Below, one piece after another: positions 63,212-64,000 of a DNA stretch of 64,000 nucleotides. Location: contig VZSE01006255.1 of the NCBI GenBank assembly GCA_013398275.1, positions 62,001 to 126,000 on the forward strand, in the 5' to 3' direction. The position numbers and the translations under genes were made by a program. This stretch comes from Promerops cafer. Lineage: Eukaryota > Chordata > Aves > Passeriformes > Nectariniidae. Below the pieces are notes generated by a model. The model worked only from the letters and a program-made list of their open reading frames with translations. It was not told the DNA's origin and ran no database searches. How positions within the stretch are numbered: position 1 is the first letter of the stretch; the number at the start of each line of letters is the position of its first letter.

Positions 63212-63514
63212 CATTTGCCAGGCTCCAAATATCAGTCTGGTTTCAGTGGGGAACTGCCAACTCGTATCAACAACAAATGTACCCGTTTATCTGCAACTTC
63301 TATATCTGAACCTAGGTTTCCTGAATAAGCTTTCTCATCCCAAGTGTACCTCCCAGGGAAACATGCAGTGAGTACCTACACAAATGGCATTTTTCTCCAT
63401 GAAACCCAGCTGGACACGGATGCTTGCAGGCTCCTGTCTCAGGATCACACAGAACATCAGGAGGACAGGTGCACTTCAATTTGCAACCAGCCCCATAAAA
63501 CCCCGGGGTGCACT
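27541..63514 (-). CDS. MEGF6: MEGF6, partial: 20 EGF-like repeat exons
   Basis: Gene-level entry for a multi-exon gene read from high to low coordinates. MEGF6 is a large secreted protein with an N-terminal EMI domain followed by many EGF-like repeats; its molecular role is poorly defined, but an extracellular-matrix or cell-surface binding role is likely for this architecture. Twenty exons, one eight-cysteine repeat each (C-xx-G-x-[YF]-G-xx-C...C-x-C...CDPxTGxC-x-C-xxG-xxG-xxC), all start after AG, end before GT and are phase 1 on both sides. Joined, they give 2,580 bp with no stop, including at the split codons. The last four repeats (31,606 down to 27,541) match, in order, my recollection of the human MEGF6 C-terminus, which ends its last repeat with GPTCREG. 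MEGF10, MEGF11, PEAR1 and SCARF proteins share the repeat type but have fewer repeats and a transmembrane segment, which is not seen here. The 5' part lies outside the window; the terminal exon is uncertain. Confidence 0.9.
28440..28790. promoter_or_regulatory. Candidate AT-rich intronic regulatory stretch
   Basis: Visible motifs include a perfect POU octamer ATGCAAAT at 28,767-28,774, several TAAT/ATTA homeodomain cores and GCAAATAAA. The stretch is low in repeats apart from the CT/T tract. This is inference from motif density only; such motifs are common in AT-rich DNA. Confidence 0.25.
29370..29495 (-). mobile_element. CR1 LINE 3' fragment
   Basis: Plus-strand text cagaatcctagaatagcttg, ggttccaaccatgggcatgg and ccctgtccagcctggccttg is the reverse of a CR1 tail; sense matches MEGF6. 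The region up to about 29,640 may be a more diverged continuation. Confidence 0.85.
29703..29734. repeat. Perfect hairpin with 14-bp arms
   Basis: Arms tacatttgggttac and gtaacccaaatgta surround the loop aaaa. A third partial copy, tatttgggttacaa, follows a few bases later. Read directly. Confidence 0.95.
30267..30392 (-). CDS. MEGF6: MEGF6 EGF-like repeat exon r19
   Basis: A 126-bp exon; the repeat begins CDRGWFGERC and ends GDKCDI. Eight cysteines, short CGDAPC loop, canonical CDPETG. It corresponds to the penultimate human repeat, which has the same short GGAPCDP loop. Acceptor CTCTTGCTGTCAG; donor ATTG|GTAAGG. Confidence 0.95.
30393..31060 (-). other. MEGF6: Intron r18-r19
   Basis: A 668-bp AT-rich intron; nothing recognised. 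Confidence 0.7.
31061..31189 (-). CDS. MEGF6: MEGF6 EGF-like repeat exon r18
   Basis: A 129-bp exon; the repeat begins CPLGYYGLGC and ends GVHCEK, with eight cysteines and CDAVTG in place of CDPxTG. It aligns with the third-from-last repeat of human MEGF6. Acceptor TAATTTTTCAG; donor AAAG|GTACTG. Confidence 0.95.
31190..31477 (-). other. MEGF6: Intron r17-r18
   Basis: A 288-bp intron without notable content. Confidence 0.75.
31478..31606 (-). CDS. MEGF6: MEGF6 EGF-like repeat exon r17 (nine cysteines)
   Basis: A 129-bp exon; the repeat begins CLPGKYGAGC and ends GPSCEH. It has nine cysteines instead of eight: the segment DRFTGCCRCPEG carries an extra Cys where the human counterpart, as I recall it, has Thr (GTCRC). 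Acceptor CCAGCAG before AG-TGC; donor CACA|GTAAGT. Confidence 0.94.
31607..33777 (-). other. MEGF6: Intron r16-r17
   Basis: A 2,171-bp intron. It holds a perfect 11-bp-stem hairpin at 32,903-32,930 and a G+C-richer stretch at 32,480-32,900 without recognised content. An (AAAC)n-like run lies at 31,629-31,650 next to r17. Confidence 0.65.
32903..32930. repeat. Short perfect inverted repeat
   Basis: Arms aaaagtgtcat and atgacactttt flank a six-base spacer. Read directly; function unknown. Confidence 0.9.
33778..33906 (-). CDS. MEGF6: MEGF6 EGF-like repeat exon r16
   Basis: A 129-bp exon; the repeat begins CPQGQYGPNC and ends GRSCEE, eight cysteines, with CDHVDG in place of CDPxTG. It contains an Asn-Cys-Thr sequon (GNCTC). 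Acceptor AATTCTCTGTAG; donor GAAG|GTGATT. Confidence 0.94.
33907..34332 (-). other. MEGF6: Intron r15-r16
   Basis: A 426-bp intron; no notable content. Confidence 0.7.
34333..34458 (-). CDS. MEGF6: MEGF6 EGF-like repeat exon r15
   Basis: A 126-bp exon; the repeat begins CPESRYGKDC and ends GPACQQ. Eight cysteines; one residue shorter before CDPRTG (CGKGQC). Acceptor TTCCCTTCAG; donor CAAG|GTAACA. Confidence 0.95.
34459..35353 (-). other. MEGF6: Intron r14-r15
   Basis: An 895-bp AT-rich intron with a short (AAT)n-like stretch near 34,660-34,690. Nothing else recognised. Confidence 0.65.
35354..35482 (-). CDS. MEGF6: MEGF6 EGF-like repeat exon r14
   Basis: A 129-bp exon; the repeat begins CPKGTYGSNC and ends GANCSK, eight cysteines with canonical CDPASG. 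An Asn-Cys-Ser sequon sits at the end. Acceptor CTTTTAAAACAG; donor AAAA|GTAAGC. Confidence 0.95.
35483..40362 (-). other. MEGF6: Intron r13-r14
   Basis: A 4,880-bp intron. It contains an antisense CR1 fragment (36,069-36,206) and an AT-rich stretch near 39.0-39.3 kb with inverted ACAAAGG-type motifs. No missed EGF exon was found by looking for the repeat's cysteine pattern. Confidence 0.65.
36069..36206 (+). mobile_element. CR1 LINE 3' fragment
   Basis: Blocks ccccatccctggaaatgtcc, aaggccaggctggacagggc, gttggagc-like text and a final ttaagttccaaccc match the CR1 3' UTR in forward orientation, antisense to MEGF6. The terminal octamer repeat is not clear. Confidence 0.9.
40363..40491 (-). CDS. 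MEGF6: MEGF6 EGF-like repeat exon r13
   Basis: A 129-bp exon; the repeat begins CPPGTYGQDC and ends GAHCHL, with eight cysteines and CHPVTG in place of CDPxTG. Donor CTCC|GTGAGT; acceptor TTCCCAAAG, one of few ending AAG. The split codon with r12 is G|CT (Ala). Confidence 0.94.
40492..41596 (-). other. MEGF6: Intron r12-r13
   Basis: A 1,105-bp intron. G+C rises toward r12. No repeat or extra exon recognised; open frames here are short and overlap on both strands. Confidence 0.65.
41597..41725 (-). CDS. MEGF6: MEGF6 EGF-like repeat exon r12 (GC-rich)
   Basis: A 129-bp exon; the repeat begins CLPGRYGAGC and ends GLGCDK, eight cysteines, with CHHLTG in place of CDPxTG. Third codon positions are almost all G or C and CpG is dense. 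Donor AAGG|GTGAGT; the acceptor follows CCCCCTGCAG. Confidence 0.94.
41726..41907 (-). other. MEGF6: Intron r11-r12, shortest
   Basis: At 182 bp this is the shortest intron seen, very GC-rich, between the two CpG-rich exons. Confidence 0.85.
41908..42036 (-). CDS. MEGF6: MEGF6 EGF-like repeat exon r11 (GC-rich)
   Basis: A 129-bp exon; the repeat begins CPPGFFGKRC and ends GRRCDK, with eight cysteines and an unusually basic character (many Arg from CGN codons). It lies in a CpG-dense patch with r12. Donor GTGAGT; acceptor GCCCCCAG. Confidence 0.94.
42037..43002 (-). other. MEGF6: Intron r10-r11
   Basis: A 966-bp intron of moderate composition; nothing recognised beyond splice signals. Confidence 0.65.
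43003..43128 (-). CDS. MEGF6: MEGF6 EGF-like repeat exon r10
   Basis: A 126-bp exon; the repeat begins CGEGQFGEGC and ends GDRCDV. Eight cysteines, one residue short before the fifth (CHHGVC). It contains an Asn-Cys-Ser sequon (QNCSC). Acceptor GTTTCAG followed by AG; the phase-consistent choice is the first AG. Donor GTTG|GTAAGG. Confidence 0.94.
43430..43505 (-). mobile_element. Probable CR1 LINE internal fragment
   Basis: The plus-strand blocks ccacgtctcccctcagcctt and ctaaacaaccccagttcttt resemble the reverse of the CR1 segment just upstream of the usual 3' UTR. No 3' terminus is present, so this is a small, old fragment; the call is tentative. Confidence 0.55.
43634..43762 (-). CDS. MEGF6: MEGF6 EGF-like repeat exon r9
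   Basis: A 129-bp exon; the repeat begins CPPGWYGANC and ends GTACEL, with eight cysteines and a canonical CDPVSGEC motif. The acceptor follows CCTTTCACAG, the donor is CTGG|GTGAGT. Confidence 0.95.
43763..45380 (-). other. MEGF6: Intron r8-r9
   Basis: A 1,618-bp intron. The stretch 44,640-45,020 is somewhat G+C-rich with open frames on both strands, but shows no EGF pattern or other domain. No transposon recognised. Confidence 0.65.
45381..45509 (-). CDS. MEGF6: MEGF6 EGF-like repeat exon r8
   Basis: A 129-bp exon; the repeat begins CQGNSYGPGC and ends GATCQE, eight cysteines, with CHHVTG replacing CDPxTG. Acceptor GTCGTTGCAG; donor GAAG|GTACAG. The junction with r7 gives C|CC (Pro). Confidence 0.94.
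45663..45815 (-). mobile_element. CR1 LINE 3' fragment, first of adjacent pair
   Basis: Starts at cacagaatcattagggctgg and continues with aagatcttcaagatcatcag and ccaacctctggccaaatact. Same orientation as the neighbouring copy and as MEGF6. Confidence 0.85.
45852..45948 (-). mobile_element. CR1 LINE 3' fragment, second of adjacent pair
   Basis: A CR1 tail, quite diverged: ttaggtttgaaaagaccttt, aagatcatcaagttcaactg, then ctcagcactgctaagtccac. Lies under 50 bp from another CR1 end in the same orientation. Confidence 0.8.
48160..48300 (-). mobile_element. CR1 LINE 3' fragment
   Basis: Plus-strand blocks gaatggttttggttggaagg, aaagatcatcaatttccaac and ccaacctggccttgaacact are the reverse complement of the CR1 3' UTR. 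Sense matches MEGF6. Some divergence from the consensus suggests an old copy. Confidence 0.93.
48404..48433 (+). repeat. AAC-rich low-complexity tract
   Basis: Alternating aacaac and caaacaaa units next to the CR1 copy at 48.2 kb; read directly. Confidence 0.8.
50571..50699 (-). CDS. MEGF6: MEGF6 EGF-like repeat exon r7
   Basis: A 129-bp exon; the repeat begins CPDGFFGIDC and ends GESCEQ, eight cysteines in normal spacing, with CDHVLG in place of CDPxTG. The donor reads CAGC|GTACGT; the acceptor follows ATTTCCAG. The split codon with r6 is G|CT (Ala). Confidence 0.93.
51762..51900 (-). mobile_element. CR1 LINE 3' fragment
   Basis: Reads on the plus strand as the reverse of a CR1 tail: gaatggtttaggttgaaagg, ...cctgccatgggcagggacac, ...ccatccaacctggcctagaa. 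Its sense strand is the same as MEGF6. Truncated where 'catttccagggagagc' leaves the consensus. Confidence 0.92.
54237..54267 (+). repeat. (GAT)n trinucleotide repeat
   Basis: About ten GAT units with one GAT-to-AAT interruption, read directly. Confidence 0.93.
56439..56567 (-). CDS. MEGF6: MEGF6 EGF-like repeat exon r6
   Basis: A 129-bp exon; the repeat begins CPEGSFGPGC and ends GTFCER, with eight cysteines in canonical spacing. CDP is replaced by CDHVSG, shared in style with r7 and r16 (CDHV). Acceptor GTGCTGCAG; donor GTACTG. Confidence 0.94.
56568..59479 (-). other. MEGF6: Intron r5-r6
   Basis: A 2,912-bp intron. It carries a composite (CA)n/(TA)n tract at 58,227-58,293. No further EGF exon or recognisable transposon. 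Confidence 0.7.
58227..58293 (+). repeat. Composite CA/TA microsatellite
   Basis: CA repeats, then TATATA, a short non-repetitive interruption, then (AT)n and a second CA block. Read directly; likely polymorphic. Confidence 0.93.
59480..59611 (-). CDS. MEGF6: MEGF6 EGF-like repeat exon r5 (GC-rich)
   Basis: A 132-bp exon; the repeat begins CSSGRWGRGC and ends GQRCQL. Eight cysteines, with one extra residue in a Gly/Asp loop before CDPATG (CDGGDGGC). The exon and its flank (59,340-59,620) are far richer in G+C and CpG than the surrounding introns, and most third codon positions are G or C. Donor GTAAGT; the acceptor follows CCCTTGGCAG. Confidence 0.92.
59612..61375 (-). other. MEGF6: Intron r4-r5 with antisense CR1
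   Basis: A 1,764-bp intron. It contains a CR1 3' fragment (about 59,838-60,062) in the opposite orientation to the gene. The remainder (60,063-61,375) shows only chance open frames. Confidence 0.7.
59838..60062 (+). mobile_element. CR1 LINE 3' fragment
   Basis: Begins with the CR1 landmark 'ggttagatgttaggaaaaag' and runs through 'ggtttaattgaggcagtgtt' to the 3' terminal block (ggactcaatgatcttggagg, ...cttccaacc, ending in gattctgtgaatc). The 3' end points to higher coordinates, antisense to MEGF6. Heavily 5' truncated, as nearly all avian CR1 copies are. Confidence 0.9.
61376..61504 (-). CDS. MEGF6: MEGF6 EGF-like repeat exon r4
   Basis: A 129-bp exon; the repeat begins CPDGHYGPSC and ends GHDCKH, with all eight cysteines. 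The usual CDP motif is CHH here, as in r8 and r12. The acceptor is TTTGCAG and the donor GTGAGT; the junction with r5 gives C|CC (Pro). Confidence 0.93.
61505..62348 (-). other. MEGF6: Intron r3-r4
   Basis: An 844-bp intron of ordinary composition. No repeat, RNA gene or additional EGF exon recognised. Confidence 0.7.
62349..62480 (-). CDS. MEGF6: MEGF6 EGF-like repeat exon r3
   Basis: A 132-bp exon; the repeat begins CPDGQWGPDC and ends GPSCSA. Eight cysteines, with one extra residue between the third and fourth (CEPC instead of CxC), which explains the extra codon. Strong polypyrimidine acceptor (CTTTTTCTCCAG) and a GTAAGT donor. Confidence 0.92.
62795..62920 (-). CDS. MEGF6: MEGF6 EGF-like repeat exon r2
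   Basis: A 126-bp exon; the repeat begins CQPGSFGMGC and ends GATCEQ, with all eight cysteines. It is one residue shorter than usual between the fourth and fifth cysteines (CGGAPC), like repeat r19. The acceptor is TTTTTTGTCCAG; the donor is AAG|GTGTGT, weaker than the others. The split codon with r1 is T|CT (Ser). Confidence 0.9.
62921..63379 (-). other. MEGF6: Intron r1-r2, with (GA)n tract
   Basis: A 459-bp intron. On the transcribed strand the (GA)15 run at 63,179-63,208 reads as a pure (TC)n pyrimidine tract about 260 bases before the next acceptor. Nothing else is recognisable. Confidence 0.75.
63179..63208 (+). repeat. (GA)n microsatellite
   Basis: Fifteen perfect GA units, read directly, inside an intron of MEGF6. 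Probably length-polymorphic. Confidence 0.97.
63380..63514 (-). CDS. MEGF6: MEGF6 EGF-like repeat exon r1 (first in window)
   Basis: Encodes a repeat beginning CTPGFYGAGC and ending GEKCHL. At 135 bp it is the longest of the series. Eight cysteines are present, but the sixth and seventh are three residues apart (CKHPC) where the other repeats have one. The acceptor follows a TTTCCAG context. Two donors overlap: GTAGGT after 63,380 keeps phase 1 and joins the next exon in frame; GTACTC after 63,376 would end in phase 2 and break the frame. I therefore chose 63,380. Confidence 0.82.
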
Positions 63515-64000
63515 CTGGAAATAGAAGCAGATACAGAACATGTATAAGAAAAAGGAGAAGTTAAGAGCAGTGAACAAAAATCAGAAAATACTTTGGCAGA
63601 AACTTGCAGAGAATATACTATAATTTACATTTTAGAGGTGTTGTTAACAAAGTGTAAATACTTAATAAATGCTCACATTTCAGAGAGGTTACTGCTTAAA
63701 TATAACCCAGAAACAGAGTGGCAGAATGCCTAAAGATTTATTCAATTAGAATACTTGAAGATGTATTCATTTAAGTACATTATGGGATTCTCTTCCTATA
63801 TGTGTAAATTCTGCTGCTCTCTGCCTTGGTGCACAGCCAGTGCTGGGCAAGGCATGTTCCCTGTCAGAACTCAGCCCATCACCAAGGATGATAAAAATAT
63901 TAAATATTGTCATTATTGTTCTCCACCAAACCCACCAGAATTACTGCCAGAAATCCAACACAGTCCTGCCTGGCCAGAGAAAAATCTGAAGGGAGAATCT

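Noticed and set aside
27541..63514. MEGF10, MEGF11, PEAR1, SCARF or laminin as the identity of the EGF-repeat gene
   Set aside because: Twenty single-exon repeats exceed the repeat number of MEGF10/11/PEAR1/SCARF, no transmembrane or cytoplasmic exon follows the last repeat, and the last four repeats match MEGF6 order; laminin modules have a different flanking pattern.
1..64000. CRISPR arrays, operons, prophage or bacterial features
   Set aside because: The sequence is vertebrate genomic DNA with introns and CR1 LINEs; no spaced direct-repeat array or compact gene cluster is present.

Overview
The window is vertebrate nuclear DNA, most probably from a bird. It carries at least ten CR1 LINE 3' fragments of the kind found throughout avian genomes, no recognisable mammalian-type SINEs, and one long, widely spaced intron-exon gene. 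No bacterial, viral or operon-like organisation is present.

The one clearly supported gene lies on the minus strand. Twenty consecutive exons (27,541 to 63,514), each 126-135 bp and each bounded by phase-1 introns, each encode exactly one eight-cysteine EGF-like (laminin-type) repeat. Joined, they give 860 uninterrupted codons. The number of modules, the one-exon-per-module layout and the order of the last four repeats fit the 3' two-thirds of MEGF6 (multiple EGF-like domains 6), a large secreted EMI/EGF-repeat protein. The 5' exons (signal peptide, EMI domain, calcium-binding EGF repeats) must lie beyond position 64,000. The final short coding exon and 3' UTR could not be fixed; two alternatives are given (read-through to a stop at 27,422, or splicing to a candidate exon near 24.5-24.7 kb).

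Positions 1 to about 24,400 show no convincing protein-coding gene. They hold a decayed non-CR1 LINE reverse-transcriptase fragment of RTE type at the left edge, CR1 3' ends, a 98-bp direct duplication separated by an ambiguous base at 7,011, a 15-bp minisatellite, and an unusually long minus-strand open frame with one stop (14,253-15,215) that I cannot identify.

The MEGF6 introns range from 182 bp to 5.7 kb. They contain more CR1 fragments (six in the gene's sense orientation, two antisense), simple repeats, two perfect short hairpins and AT-rich stretches that could be regulatory. Exons 11 and 12 of the numbered series, and exon 5, sit in strikingly GC- and CpG-rich patches compared with the rest of the window. 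I found no previously undescribed biological system; the points most worth checking are the RTE relic, the long open frame, the odd-cysteine repeat, the GC-rich exons and the unresolved 3' end of MEGF6.
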